This document shows, piece after piece, positions 14,701 through 26,500 of a stretch of 64,000 nt of DNA. Source of the DNA: Patagioenas fasciata (Eukaryota > Chordata > Aves > Columbiformes > Columbidae); NCBI RefSeq assembly GCF_037038585.1, contig NC_092520.1, positions 2,199,001 to 2,263,000 of the forward strand, read 5' to 3'. Each line of letters begins with the position of its first letter. The stretch's first letter is position 1. The notes beneath the pieces were generated by a model. That model saw only the letters and a list, made by a program, of their open reading frames with translations. It searched no databases and had not been told where the DNA came from. Both the position numbers and the translations under genes were made by a program.

Positions 14701-15355
14701 CTTCCCTTCCATCAGTGAAACCAAGTTGGGAAGGGGGAGCGAGAAGAACAGAGAGTCACAAGCCTTAACAAAGGACGACGGCGCTGCCGAACCAGACACG
14801 AGATCAAATGTCACCTCCCTAAACGCACGAGTGTCCGAAGTCGCTGACGTCAAAGTGAACGCGTTCATGGACAAATCCTGTCTTGGTCTCGGCCCGAAAA
14901 TGCTGAGCAGAAGACTCATGGGTGTCAGCACGTCGCTGCCGGAAAACACCACGCTAGGAGTCCCCATCAAAACATCAGGAAAAAAGCAGCTGAAATACCT
15001 GAACAACAGCGAACTGATCAACGTGCAGAACAACACCTGCAACTCCGTGGAGAACATCATCGGCGAGCAAACCCCGTCGCTGAGACGGGGCCACAAAAGA
15101 CGCTGCAAAACGAAGCACTTGGAGCACAACGGCTCCGTCAAAAGACTGCGGCACGCGGCGGGAGAGGCGGGTTTGGCTCCGGAGGATCGTTTGGTGCGGG
15201 AGGTGGAGCAGAAGCTCCAGCAGGAGGAGGAGGACAGGAGGTTGGCCCTGCACCTGCAGCGGATTTTCGACAGCGAGAACAGGACAGTGGACAGGCGGAA
15301 AGTGCGAGTCGATCGCTATCTGCTGCGCTCCAAGAGCACGCTGGGTGCCAAGTAG
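5640..15355 (+). CDS. RNF169: RNF169 E3 ubiquitin ligase, coding exons 2-6 (5'-partial gene)
   Basis: Nuclear RING-type protein related to RNF168. In mammals it binds ubiquitylated H2A (K13/K15) nucleosomes at DNA double-strand breaks and limits 53BP1/RNF168 recruitment. Five exons join in consistent phase: 5640-5716, 10917-11063, 11875-11987, 12635-12731 and 14144-15355, giving 547 residues plus stop. This matches the human protein from about residue 170 to its end. Recognisable blocks are FIFRAPIKLSKPGELREEY (start of the UMI region), LSDSENEEP, ERSRSCNDT, SPESNDSISEELNHFKPIV, TPPKRLPDGRVLSPLIIKST, a C-terminal MIU-like helix around REVEQKLQQEEEDRRLAL and the LR-motif region ending YLLRSKST. 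The RING exon lies upstream of the window. RNF168 is the only close alternative, but the long SPES/TPPK region and the C-terminus are RNF169-like. The gene is convergent with XRRA1. Confidence 0.96.
6055..7036 (+). mobile_element. CR1 LINE, 5'-truncated, about 1 kb
   Basis: Begins in the RT region (FNIFVSDLDEG-like, with KFAGDTKLGG-like sequence), closely resembles the 2732-3410 copy and ends in a CR1 tail near 7035. Confidence 0.9.
8678..8738. repeat. 31-bp direct tandem duplication
   Basis: Two near-identical copies starting cctggcctaaaatcc in RNF169 intron 2. Confidence 0.85.
9791..10170 (-). mobile_element. CR1 LINE, 5'-truncated
   Basis: Begins with the reversed tail ggaatcatggaatcatagag and continues to ggaagacctt-type body sequence. 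Confidence 0.9.
10303..10432 (-). mobile_element. CR1 LINE, short 3' fragment
   Basis: Reversed tail gaatcatagaatcacagg and about 100 nt of body, same subfamily as the copy at 9791. Confidence 0.88.
10917..11063 (+). CDS. RNF169: RNF169 coding exon 3
   Basis: 147 nt (49 codons) from a ttccag acceptor to a gtaagt donor. It starts LREEKLQEEKASEDLIHKF and ends NQEC. It is a charged helix continuing the ubiquitin-binding UMI region. Confidence 0.95.
11875..11987 (+). CDS. RNF169: RNF169 coding exon 4
   Basis: 113 nt after ggcttcag and before gtaaga. It encodes FPERLSDSENEEPFQGKQ, then THRSAFVSKTSAYSFAFLS plus two bases of a Gly codon. It aligns to the human LSDSENEEP...SAFVSKNNSYSLAFLAG stretch. 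Confidence 0.93.
12635..12731 (+). CDS. RNF169: RNF169 coding exon 5
   Basis: 97 nt from a gcttttcag acceptor to a gtaccg donor. The first G completes the split Gly codon, and the exon then reads NLTKVERSRSCNDTIQERSK and on to NKTK. It is equivalent to human KVERSQSCSDTAQERAKS. Confidence 0.94.
13222..13745 (+). mobile_element. CR1 LINE in RNF169 intron 5
   Basis: Body with ggctgtggggcattggaaca and the tail ttttccaacataaatggttct. Confidence 0.9.
13988..14136 (+). mobile_element. CR1 LINE 3' fragment abutting the RNF169 last exon
   Basis: Last about 150 nt of a CR1 copy, similar to the 3' part of the one at 13222-13745. Its tail (ccaaccaaaatgattctgtg) runs into the exon 6 acceptor. Confidence 0.88.
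14144..15355 (+). CDS. RNF169: RNF169 coding exon 6 (last)
   Basis: 1212 nt, 403 residues plus TAG, starting VPPITSTSTPLVGVL. It carries the SPES/TPPK serine-proline region, the ERQIKKTLSKATLTSLA block, a basic LRRGHKRRCKTKHLE segment, the MIU-like helix and the terminal LR motif. The middle (about 14590-15000) is the least conserved part. The acceptor CAG at 14141-14143 follows directly on a CR1 3' tail. Confidence 0.97.
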   Translation, partial: VPPITSTSTPLVGVLSSTQNNRCLSAPDLTAEKRPVLNPVSSLSALHKPERSISPESNDSISEELNHFKPIVCSPCTPPKRLPDGRVLSPLIIKSTPRNLNRSLQKPTTYEASPRILKKWEQIFQERQIKKTLSKATLTSLASEPGEDVLVPDVTISSTCAKEQPQIPDDHLAPDSTADARPELDFFPSISETKLGRGSEKNRESQALTKDDGAAEPDTRSNVTSLNARVSEVADVKVNAFMDKSCLGLGPKMLSRRLMGVSTSLPENTTLGVPIKTSGKKQLKYLNNSELINVQNNTCNSVENIIGEQTPSLRRGHKRRCKTKHLEHNGSVKRLRHAAGEAGLAPEDRLVREVEQKLQQEEEDRRLALHLQRIFDSENRTVDRRKVRVDRYLLRSKSTLGAK

Positions 15356-18300
15356 CGCCGCCGGACGATGTTGCCTTTGTAGAGGACGATGAGGTTTATC
15401 AAATTATCTTAGAGGAAAACTTATTTTTTTGTCATACTTCCACCCGCAGCAATTGTTTTGTTATTTTATTCTTCGTTTTGGTGGTGAGATATTTGCAGGT
15501 CCAGTTCAGAGAGAAGCCAGAGTCCTTTCAGATTAACAAAAACAAGGAGAATGGGGGAAAAGAAACCCGTCCAGCTTTTTCTTCTCAGAGAAGCGTCCAT
15601 TGTCCCCGTGAATACACTGCAACGCCCGTACGCGCAGCCAGGGACGCTGGGTTGTGTGGGGTGCAGGATAAGGACCTTGTCCATTCCGTGCTTTCCCACT
15701 TAAAAAACCAACCCACGGAGAGGAAAATAGGCTTTTTCTATCCTAAAGAGTCTCCTCTCTGCCTGCCCCGTTTTCCTCCTGGCTGTGGCGCTCAGAGCGA
15801 CGCTGATGGCAACGGGTTCCAATGACCTGACTCGAGGGCCGTTGGGAGGCCGATCCGTATTTCTGCTAAAAAATACCAAATAGATCCACTCGTAATACTT
15901 AAAAATGAATGTACCTCACTCTCCGCACCAGCAGTACGGATCACAGGTTACTTGCTTTAAGTAAAAAGCCAAACGCAGTGAAGAAAGATATAAAATAAGG
16001 ATATTTTGTGCTGAAAAGCCTGATAGGAACGTGGAGTTTCTTGGGTAGCAGAGCTGTGACCCAGCTGGTCTCCTGCCTCTCTTTCACTGATGTTGAAATC
16101 TAGAAAGGCAAACGCTGTCCGGGTGGTTTGGGGAAGGAGATTGTCCCTGCTGACACGTTCCTGCTGGGTTGAGAGATCTCTTGGCACTGCTAAAACCTGG
16201 TTTTACACATCCCAGAGCATCCCGAGGTGTCCAACATCCCCTCCTGGGCACACGATGGAAGAGCTGGGCCAGAATCCCAGCCCTGCCCCTGCTCCGAGCC
16301 GCTTGGCCTCAGCTTCAAACCACTAAAAAAGCTCAGGTGAACGATGCACTAAAATAATTCCCACTTAAAAAGGCGTGAAATCGGAAGGACCAGAGCTGGC
16401 TCGGAGCCCGGGTGCGGTGTTGTCATTTTTAACACTATTTTATCCGTGATTTCAGTAATCGGACTCAAAAACTATCAACTCAACTTGGTATTTGAAGGCC
16501 ACCTTGCAGAGTATTCACTGGGGACGTTCGGTGCTCGCTGCAGTATTAACGATCTCGCTGATAACGAGGGGTAATTTCGGCAATGTAACCGTGTCCCCAC
16601 GGTTTAAACAGGTGGAGCTGATCCCAGAGAACGATCGTCGCCCAATTTCCTCGATCTAATAAATGGTTGAATTTCTCCCTCCACCTTAAATGGTTAAAAA
16701 AGAAGCCAGGAACTGGTTTTATTTTTCATTCTGCGAGGACCCTGGTGCTTTTTTCCTAATTGAACTGGATTTTTTTTTTTTTTTTAAGGGAAAAAAAAAG
16801 AAATCTTATATTTTAATGGATAAAATTTATATATTTTAAATACTATATTTCAACAAATTGACACTTTCGTTTTGAGAGATCTTATAGCGATGATGCCATA
16901 ATATATATATCTCTATCTCTGTATCTCCCTAACACACAAACTACTGGATGGTTTAAGTCGGACCTAGGGCCGGTTAGACCCGGCCTGCGCTGCCCGGCCA
17001 CTGCGGCTTGTGGGCCACATCTTTTCTGTGCCCTCTCCCGCACCGCAGCCTCGTTGGGTTTCTGTTAATTAGAAGGAAATTAAATAATTAGGCCTTTGAC
17101 CAGACGTAGAAGAGCAGAACTGAGAGAAGGAGCGATGGGTCTGGATCGGCCCTTCGCGGTGAAATAAGCTCAGGAAGGAAAACCCACAGCTTTACTCACA
17201 ATTCTTGCCATTTTCTCCCAATATAAGGAGGTAAAGCGTGCGCTTCTCAAGTGCATTTAGATGTATAATTCTTTTTACAGATCCCTTTCTCCAAGGTTAA
17301 TCCCTTAAGCCCGGATCAAACTTCCCCAAACCGTTTCCTTCTTCCTCACGGCGCTTGGGTGGGTTTAAGCCAGGCTTGGGCTCTCCAAGCGAGCCTACAC
17401 CACAAAAAACCTACATTTACATGCCGAATGTGTCCTTTTCTTTCCCCTCACAAGAGATTTCGCAGTCAACGCACCAGGCCGGTGTCTTAAATATCTTCTT
17501 TTTACAAGATTACAGAAATATTTAGGTTTTTTGTGTGCTAATTTCCTCTTCTCTAAATCCGAGCTGGGCAGAAGTGCGAGAGGCGACGCCTGAGCTGGAG
17601 TTTGTTGCCAGCCAAAAAAAAGCTTCATGGGACGCCTCGCACCCCTAATTTCTTGAATTTCGCCTTCACTGGGAAGCTGACTCCCCAAAAAACAGAGAGC
17701 CCACATCACAGCAGCGTTTCTTGGCTCCCTGAGCGTCACGCGCGATCCATCACATCCGCACGGAAGCTCTTTGGCCGTGGTGGTGGTGGTTGACATCGCA
17801 GCAGTTTTCCATAAAACATCAGGGCAGGATCGATCTTTTCTCTGTGCCCACAGGCTGATTTTCTACGTTTCGCTTCTCCGTCTGGTCGCTGAAGGGCTGG
17901 GGGAAATCACGGGTCGTTTTCCAGCTGTTTTGCCGAGAACCTCTGGTTTGCTTCCCAAATTAGCAAGAACACAACTGCCCTCGGCCAAAATCCACCCGAG
18001 GCGGTGTTGGGTTCGAGACTTGAGGCGACGCAAAGCTAGGATGAATGTTTTTATTAATTTAGCACTCTACGTTTGTGTGAGCTTGCACAAAAGAATAATT
18101 GTATATAATTACACTTGTAGAAGAGCAGGAATTCCCAGCCTCCACCCTTGAAAGGTGAGGGATGATGCTGCCTTTCGCCACAAATCACGCCAGCCGAGAA
18201 GTAAAATACCTCTTGCGGAAGGGTGGATCTGCAGAGGCTCTTGAGATGAAACCACGTATTTATTTACGCTCGTACGGAAGTCATTTCTAACCCTCCTCCT

Positions 18301-19600
18301 TCCTCTGGCCACCGTGGCTCGGGGATGAAGGCGGGACAGCGCGGGCGGGCGAGCATCCTCCCAAAACGTGAAGCTGTCTTGTCTTCCGAGCAAAGTAAAA
18401 ATGAGATTGCACTTACCCATGGGGCTGGGGTTGGGTTGACGACGGAAGGACCGTGTCTGCCAAAGATGCCACCGACTCGGGAAAGTTGCTTTCTGACCCT
18501 CCGGATCTCTCTGGCCGGGTAAAGCCGGACGGAAAAATCCGCGTTTGGAGTCAGCGAGATGAGATAAATGAAGGAAAAAGTGCCAAAAGAAGGGATCACG
18601 CCAGATGATTGTATAATGTTGTTCTATACTGTCAGTATTTTCTTCTTCCGATGCTCTTGTACATGCAGCGCACAGTAGTCATGAAGTGTAGCTTGAACAA
18701 GCGCTTCTTTGTATTTTCTCAGTGAAAACTGAAGCCTTAAAAGACTGATTTTTAAAACAAGCCTTTAGCAACGCTCCGAGGACGGACCCAGGGACCCTCC
18801 AACAGCCCCGCGACACCTCCCCGTTGTCCGAAAGGGTGACAAGGAGCTTGTCCCGTGCGGTGGGAGAAGCGTTTGACAAAAAACCCGGCGCCTCTCACCT
18901 GTTTGGACACCCGGGATGCAAATCAACGACTGTTGGACGTGACGATCTCGCGTGTCCTCGCAAAACGGGGACGTGACACCGGTTCGAGCTATAACACAAC
19001 AGCTGGGATGATCCCACGTGTCCAACACGAACCTTTCTGTAAAACACCGTGAACATCAGCTCGAGAATTCGCTCTTCACTATGCAAACGGAAAAACCTTC
19101 AGCTGGTTACAAAGCGGGGGGGTCTGTGTGCGCCGAGTTTCCTTGGTGTTCAAAGTCCAAACTGTTTAAAATCTAGATGTTGCTACACTCTTTTTTTCTG
19201 ATAATGCTTTAAATCGTCGTGCTTTCGTATTCTCAGCTCGCCAGCAGAGCACTGGGGCGGGGCAAAAGGACTTTTAATGGTCGTTTTGGGTCTCAGCTGA
19301 ACCGCCGTGGCTTCATCTGAATGTTTTTTAAAAAGCGATGGAAGTTTCTGAAGGACTGTGGACTTGCATGTGTAAAATGTGTGGGTAAAAATGACATGCA
19401 GGCGTCTGTCATGTTGTGGCTTCTGTTATTTGGAAACGGAGTAAATCCTGCTTGTGAAAAAAAAATATATATATATAGTCACAAACCAGAAACATGCCAA
19501 CTGTGTATAAAGAACGTGTTACGTTTTAACAGCAACGAGGACTTGAGCGGCAGGACCAAGGCCGAGGTTAAAACAGAATAAAACCAGGTTCTGACAGTGA
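15356..19600 (+). other. RNF169: Probable long RNF169 3' UTR
   Basis: No coding exon and no CR1 copy is visible in this 4.2 kb, although CR1 is frequent on both sides. An AATAAA at 19577-19582 is a plausible distal poly(A) signal; another AATAAA occurs in the tract near 16660. Human RNF169 also has a multi-kilobase 3' UTR. The extent is inferred, with no transcript evidence. Poly-T/poly-A tracts lie near 16770-16800 and a short TA repeat near 19470. Confidence 0.5.
19577..19582 (+). terminator. Candidate RNF169 poly(A) signal
   Basis: AATAAA hexamer about 4.2 kb after the RNF169 stop codon and about 0.75 kb before the opposing XRRA1 poly(A) signal. Confidence 0.4.
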
Positions 19601-20328
19601 ACTCCCTGGTTTTGCAGTTATTTATGTTTTGCAGGGGAAAAAAAGAAGGTGAAGGTGAGTATAATGACATCTTTTTCATGTAGGTGAGCAGCCAGTGGGG
19701 AGCGAGCATCCTGCATCGCTTGGCACGACCCCTCCGGTTGCACGGACACAGCTGGTTTTAGGAAGGATCTAGGTTTTTAATAACTATTTTGTGGCCAGTT
19801 CAGCTCCCTGAGCACACTGGGGTGCGGCTGGTTGGGCACGTACCTGCGGCAGGACGTGTTTCCACGGCATGAGATGGATTATCCCCAGCGCTCGGCTGCA
19901 GGACAGAGCGATGCTGGGACGGCACGCGAGGGCTGAGCGAACCAGGGAGGTCCTATCAATTTGTCATTAACAATGACGCTGCTGCTCACCCTCAAGCCCT
20001 ACTTGTATGAGCCCCATCACGAGCCGCGCTCATCACGGGACAGGGCAGTCACAGCGCTCCCTATTCTCTTCCAGTCCCCCAAAAACGCAGAAGTTTTTCC
20101 AACAAGGCGGTTTTTGTGCAGGGATGGGATTTTCCAGGAACTGTAGAGCACAACAGCGAGCGCACGTTGTTTTCAGGTATCGGTGCTTTCAAGGTGGAAG
20201 CTGCCTCCTGAAAAGCTGAATCTTGTCACCAACACTTGATTTTTCCAACCTCAGGAAGGGGAAACATGGTTTTGAACAAGTCACAAAACAACATACGTTT
20301 TATCCAGGAGGACCAAGGTGTGGGATGC

Positions 20329-20334
20329 TTTATT
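20329..20334 (-). terminator. XRRA1 poly(A) signal
   Basis: AATAAA on the minus strand only 23 nt past the XRRA1 stop codon, implying a very short 3' UTR. Confidence 0.7.
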
Positions 20335-20356
20335 AAACCCCAGCCTATAGCGCAGA

Positions 20357-20584
20357 CTAAACTTTGGGCACCTTCTTGGCCACGCTTTTTGCCGGCAGCC
20401 GGAGCTGTTTGGGGTTCCCCTGCTTGGACGTTGCTGCTGCGAGAAGAGCTTTGATCACCTGCTCCTCATCCGACGGCTCAGCCACCTTCTCGCCGAGGGT
20501 TGCCGGGGGGATCTGGAACATCTCCTGGAATTCTCTCATCAGCCTCCGCGCCTCCCGGTACGCCCTGGGGCTGCATTTCTTCTT
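20357..20584 (-). CDS. XRRA1: XRRA1 coding exon 16 (last)
   Basis: 75 codons plus TAG after ccgttttgcag. It encodes [20 protein letters not shown] and continues [16 protein letters not shown]; the protein ends KKVPKV. A poly(A) signal follows within 30 nt. Confidence 0.93.
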   Translation of the reverse strand, partial: KKKCSPRAYREARRLMREFQEMFQIPPATLGEKVAEPSDEEQVIKALLAAATSKQGNPKQLRLPAKSVAKKVPKV

Positions 20585-23500
20585 CTGCAAAACGGATGCT
20601 GGAAAAGGTGCGAGTGGAGGGATGAGACAGCTCCTGAGCTGCAGTGTTTGATCTTCCCTCTTACAGCTCCACCCGCCAGTGGCCGCAGGTCCCTCCTTGT
20701 CCCCGCAGCGTGGGGTATGTCACTGGGGCAGGGACACAATGGTGGCTGCTGGGATCCTGGCACCCACACGAAACATGGGAGCCACAAAAGCAAAACCACT
20801 GCTGGGCCTGAGTAACTCAAGAGTGAAGAGACGTGATGGGTTCAGGCTGACCAGTGGATTTTACTGTAACCTGCAAAAGTGCCTCATTTTCTTGCCTGTC
20901 ATCCCCTGCTCTTCCCTCTTTAGTGCAAGGAAAAGAAAGAAGTACCAGGCAGTAGCCAGCTCCTGCTTGCACTACCACTTCAGGATTGTATAGAATCATA
21001 GAACCATTTTGGTTGGAAAAGCCCCTCAAGATCATTGAGTCCAACCATTCCCCCACCCCTGGCACTGCCCCATGTCCTGAGAACCTCATGTCCGTCTGTC
21101 CAGCCCTCCAGGGATGGTGACTCCAGCACTGCCCTGGGCAGCCTGTTCCAATGCCCCACAGCCCTTTGGGGAAGAAATTGTTCCCACATCCAACCTCAAC
21201 CTCCCCTGGCGCAACTTGAGGCCGTTTCCTCTGCTCCTGGCGCTTGTTCCTGGGGAGCAGAGCCCGACCCCCCTGGCTCCAAGCTCCTTTCAGGCAGTTC
21301 AGAGATCAGAAGGTCTCCCCTCAGCTCCTGTTCTCCAGCTGAACCCCCCAGGTGCCTCAGCCGCTCCCATCACACTTGTGCTCCAGCCCCTTCCCCAGCT
21401 CCGTTCCCTTCTCTCAACTCGCTCCAGCACCTCAAGGGTTTTCTTGGTGGGAGGGATATATGTTGAGATGGGACGTATGTTCAGAGGGGTTTATGTTCAG
21501 ATCTGCCTCTGCCTCTGCGGTGCCATCACAGGAGAGACCAAGAACACAACAACGTACCCAAGGGGACTTCAGTGAAGGTCGAGGCGTTTCCCATGGCCGT
21601 CAGGATTCCTTCCAGGACCTCTGCTCTCGTCTGTTGGGCAGGAGGGCCTGGCATCCTCCCACGCTGCAAGGAAAGTCAAGAGGATGCAGAGCATCTTCCC
21701 CCCACCCTCCAGGCTGATGATCCCTCGCCTCCTTTTCCTCCCCCTTCTCCCAGATTAACAAGAGCCCATGGTTTTGCATGAGGTAGGTGAGACAGTCGTG
21801 GGGTTTTTTTGGTGCAGTTTAGACACCAATTTAAGACTATTATAGAATAGTTTGGGTTGGAAGGGACCTCCAAAGCTCCCCCAGTGCCACCCCTGCCATG
21901 ACAGGGACATCTTCACCAGCTCAGGTTGCTCAGAGCCCCGTCCAGCCTGGCCTGGGATGTCTCCAGGGATGGTTCATCCACCACCTCTCTGCCCAGCCTG
22001 GGCCAGGCTCTCACCACCCTCAGGGCCAGCAATTTCTTCCTCATGTCTGGCCTGAGTTTCCCCTCCTTTAGTTTCAAACCATCACCCCTTGTCCTATCAC
22101 AACAGGCCTTGCTCAAAAGTCTATCCCCATCTTTCTTCTCGACCCCTTTTAGGTCCGGAAAGGCTGCACTAAGGTCTCCCCAGAGCTTCTGTTCTCCAGG
22201 CTGAACACCCCAACTCTCTCAGCCTGTCCTCCCAGCAGAGCTGTTCCAGCCTTGGATCATTCTTGGGAAGTACAAAGGATTCAGGCACTATAGTTCTACC
22301 ACAACCCATGCTGCAGACCCAGCTCCGTGACCATTTCCTCCACCTCCCTCAGGACAGGGCTGGTTTTCTCCAGGACGATGGTGACGAGCAGTGACCCCCG
22401 TGCTGCTCAGGGGCTCACATGGCTCTTGGCCATTTCCTGGTGTGCTGAGCTGCCCCATTCCTGGTAGATGCCACAAGCCCGGAGACATCCCAGGCCAGGC
22501 TGGACAGGGCTCTGAGCAACCTGAGCTGGTGAAGATGTCCCTGCTCATGGCAGGGGTGGCACTGGGGGAGCTGGGAAGGTCCCTTCTGAATCAAACCGTT
22601 CTGTGATTCCATGATTTTGTGATCCCAGCAGGTGGGTTCCCATGGAGGCTGCACACACCACACCATGAGTGAGAGAGAACAGTGAGACGCCGGGATCGGG
22701 AACTGATGCCAAGCTCAGGCTCTCAGGATCCATCCAAACACGTGGGTTGATCCACACACACAACCATTCTCCCTTTGCAGCTTCAGTTCTTCACCTTTTT
22801 CCGAGGCACGTAGGGCTTTTGTACACTGTCCAGTCGTGGCTTGGCGTCCCGGTAAACCAGGGGATGCTTCAGGATGTAGTACAGCGCTTGCACATTCTTC
22901 TGTATCCCTGCAAAACAGAGGGAAAATGCGACAATAAAAGCCCTTACTGCTTCTTTCTTGGTCAGGGTGGACCGCACCATCCATCAATCTGCCAAGGTTT
23001 TTCGAAGCAAGAGCTCTCTGCTGTTGTCACTCACCAACTGGCTCGATAAAATCTGGGTCTGTGTCCCCACCAAGCAGTTCCTCGTAGCCTTTGTATCGCT
23101 CTGGAACCACCTGGGAGCTTCCATCCTCATTCTGCTCACTCGTCTTCTCCGGCTTGCCCTCTGCCATGGGTCTGGGCAGGGATGTGGCCACATCCTCCAC
23201 CTCAAAGCAGCAAAAGAAAATCATTCACAACAGCTGATAGAATCAGCCAGAGCCTGTCCTGCTGTGGCCAGTGGTCTCCTGCGGTGACACCAAGCCACAC
23301 AGCCACCACCTCATCCCATCTCTGCTCAGCGGGACCAGGAGAGAGAGGGGCCATCCCCATGCCAGTGCAGCTGGTTTTTTTCCTCCAAATAATCCCAAGA
23401 TATTCAGGGAAATCAAGTCTGAAAGCTGCCCTGGTGAGCACTAGAAGGGAGTTTTCCAGCAGATGCTGTAGGGAAAATGCTGAACTAATGAGCTCCTGCA

Positions 23501-26500
23501 GTTGGGGCTACACACCAAGCAGGACAGCCTTGTGTCCCCCTGAGAAACAGGCCACCAATTAATGGTCATGGCGTTGCATTTATACATAGAATCATAGAAT
23601 CATTTGGGTTGGAAGAGAGCCTCAAGATCATCGAGTCCAATCATTAACCCAGCCCTGGCACTGCCCCATGTCCTGAGAACCTCATGTCTGTCTGTCCAGC
23701 CCTCCAGGGATGGTGACTCCAGCACTGCCCTGGGCAGCCTGTTCCAATGCCCCACAGCCCTTTGGGGAAGACATTGTTCCCCACATCCAACCTCAACCTC
23801 CCCTGGCGCAACTTGAGGCCGTTTCTTCTGCTCCTGGCGCTTGTTCCTGGGGAGCAGAGCCCGACCCCCCCTGGCTCCAAGCTCCTTTCAGGCAGTTCAG
23901 AGATCAGAAGGTCTCCCCTCAGCTCCTGTTCTCCAGCTGAACCCCCCAGGTCCCTCAGCTGCTCCCATCACACTTGTGCTCCAGCCCCTTTCCCAGCTCC
24001 GTTCCCTTCTCTCAGCTCACTCCAGCACCTCAAGGCCTTTCTTGGCATGAGGGGCCCAAAACTGCCCCCAGGATTCAAGGTTTGGCCTCCTCAGGTCCCA
24101 GCACAGGGACGGTCACTGCCCTGGGCCTGCTGGCCACACCAGTGCTGGTCCCAGCCGGGATGCTGGTGGCCTCTTGGCCACCTGGGCACACGCTGGCTCA
24201 TGTTCAGCCGCTGGCACCAACACCCCCAGCTCCTTTTCCGCCGGGCACTTTCCAGCCGCTCTTCCCCGAGCCTGTAATGTTGCTTCTTGCTAATTGTTCC
24301 TTCCTGAAACCTCTTGCAGCGCAAGGAGGGTTGGTTATAACCACTGGTGCCCGCGGTGTGTTCACACCATTCAATCATATAGGAAACAAAGATTCATCTA
24401 TGGACCATTTCTGGACAAGCCCTGCAGTCCGGAATGCTGACAGCCTGTCCTCACCTGTGTCATGAAGAAAGATGCAACGTCCTCCTCAGCTGGGCCAGGA
24501 GAAGGCCTGGAGTCACCTTCCTCTTCCTCCAGTGTCATCTGCTGTCTGCCAGTTGGGGTTGTGGAGCTGATGGGGGACAGCAGCCGGGCTGGACTGGGAG
24601 CTGCAGCATCTCTTGCAGTCTCCATCGCAGCTGGGAGCGGTTTGCACAAAAAGGTCTTGACAGGAGCTTCCAGCATCAGCGTCTGTTTCGTGACTTTGGG
24701 GAGATGCGACGTGACCTGGAGGGGACACAATAGATGTCCACACACGCTGCCATGAATGTCAGTGTGGGGTGGGGTCCAGCGGCTGGATGTTTGTCCTGAT
24801 GGGACAGGGAATTCCAGGGCAGCCCTGGCTCCAGGGCCAACCCAGCAGCAGCTTCAGTCCCATCGGATCACTCAGCTGAGGTCGATGAGCAGGACTGAAC
24901 TCTGTGAAAAACCCAGCCTGGGGCAGCAATACGGGGGTGGTTGGACTCCCCAGCCTCATCCTGAGCAAAATATCCCCAAACCTTCCCACCCTTCCAGCCC
25001 TGCTGGGATCCATGTGTCTCACCAGCTCTTCCTGAGCTCCCCAGCAAGTCTGTTCCTGGGCAATCCAGCCCTGAGTATTACAGCAAGGGTTTAATCCCCG
25101 CCTTAGGCAGGAAAAACCCAACGCTCCCGCGACATATCTCCCCTTACCTTGCGACTGGCTTTGAGAGGGATGGAGAAGTGTCTCCTCCTCGTGGCTACAC
25201 TCTTCTGTCGGACAAGTTTAATCCCCAGATTGTGCTGGAGGAGCTGGGTCAGCAGAGGCGGCTGCCCTGAAGGAGCAGAAGTTGCCCAGTGCTGCAGGCA
25301 GCCAGCACAAAGCTCGGCTCACTGTGCCAACTAACCCCATGGCACTGCCCAAGGACCAGAGTAGAAGTCACCTGGTGTTGTAGGGAGATATTTTAGCCCT
25401 AAGGACATAACTGGACTGAGCTACGTGCCACGCAGGCCGGAGGAGCATCCCTGACCTGTTTTATTTACTAGTGTACACGTCACTTGTGCAGGGAGCAGTA
25501 ACAGTGCAACGTTTCATCAGCATCCTTTTGGCTACAGCCAAACGTCACCTACCAAGGCCACAGGGACACCTGGAGCAGGTTCAGACAAACCCTTTGTGGG
25601 ATAAAAAACATTTGGGGAGTAAAATTTACCCTGAGACTGCACTGCCTCAGCCACAGACGGGCTGTTATGGACTTTGATGGGGCTGGGAGTAGCAGGAGGG
25701 CACTTATAGAATAATTTGGGTTGGAAAAGACCCTCAAGATCATCGAGTCCAACTGTTCCCCCACCCCTGGCACTGCCCCATGTCCTGAGAACCTCATGTC
25801 TGTCTGTTCAACACTCCAGGGATGGTGACTCCAGCACTGCCCTGGGCAGCCTGTTCCAATGCCCCACAGCCCTTTGGGGAAGACATTGTTCCCCACATCC
25901 AACCTCAACCTCCCCTGGCACAACTTGAGGCTATTTCCTCTGCTCCTGGCGCTTGTTCCTGGGGAGCAGAGCCCGACCCCCCTGGCTCCAAGCTCCTTTC
26001 AGGCAGTTCAGAGATCAGAAGGTCTCCCCTCAGCTCCTGTTCTCCAGCTGAACCCCCCAGGTCCCTCAGCCGCTCCCATCACACTTGTGCTCCAGCCCCT
26101 CACCAGCTCCGTTCCCTTCTCTCAACTCGCTCCAGCACCTCATAGGCCTTTCTTGGCATGAGAGGCCCAAAACTGACCCTAGGATTTGAGGTTTGACCTC
26201 CCCAGTACCCAGCACAGAGGACAGTCACTGCCCTGGTCCTACAATTAACAGCATTTGCAAGACCAGTGCTCATGTGCATTGCTCTTTAGAGAGAAGCAAT
26301 GATTAAACCACCTCACTGAAGGCCTGGGCCAAGGCCAGCACGGCAGGAGTGTCCAAACACCGAAAGGCAATGCTGTCCCTGTCCCAGAGATCTAAACATG
26401 AAGGAAGGACAAAGCAGGAGTCTCTGCACAGAGCCAGGCTCACACTGTACCTCTCCGGGTGGTGGTGAGAGGGTTGTTGTGAAACGTCAGCTCCTTCAGG

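Noticed and set aside
13918-15253. Minus-strand frames of 92-183 residues opposite RNF169 exon 6
   Set aside because: Antisense shadows of a well-supported coding exon.
26314-26391. Possible extra XRRA1 exon reading [20 protein letters not shown]
   Set aside because: It has acceptor-like and weak donor-like ends, but its exit phase does not fit the next exon. Skipping it joins TTTRRG directly to [10 protein letters not shown], the expected LRR cap.
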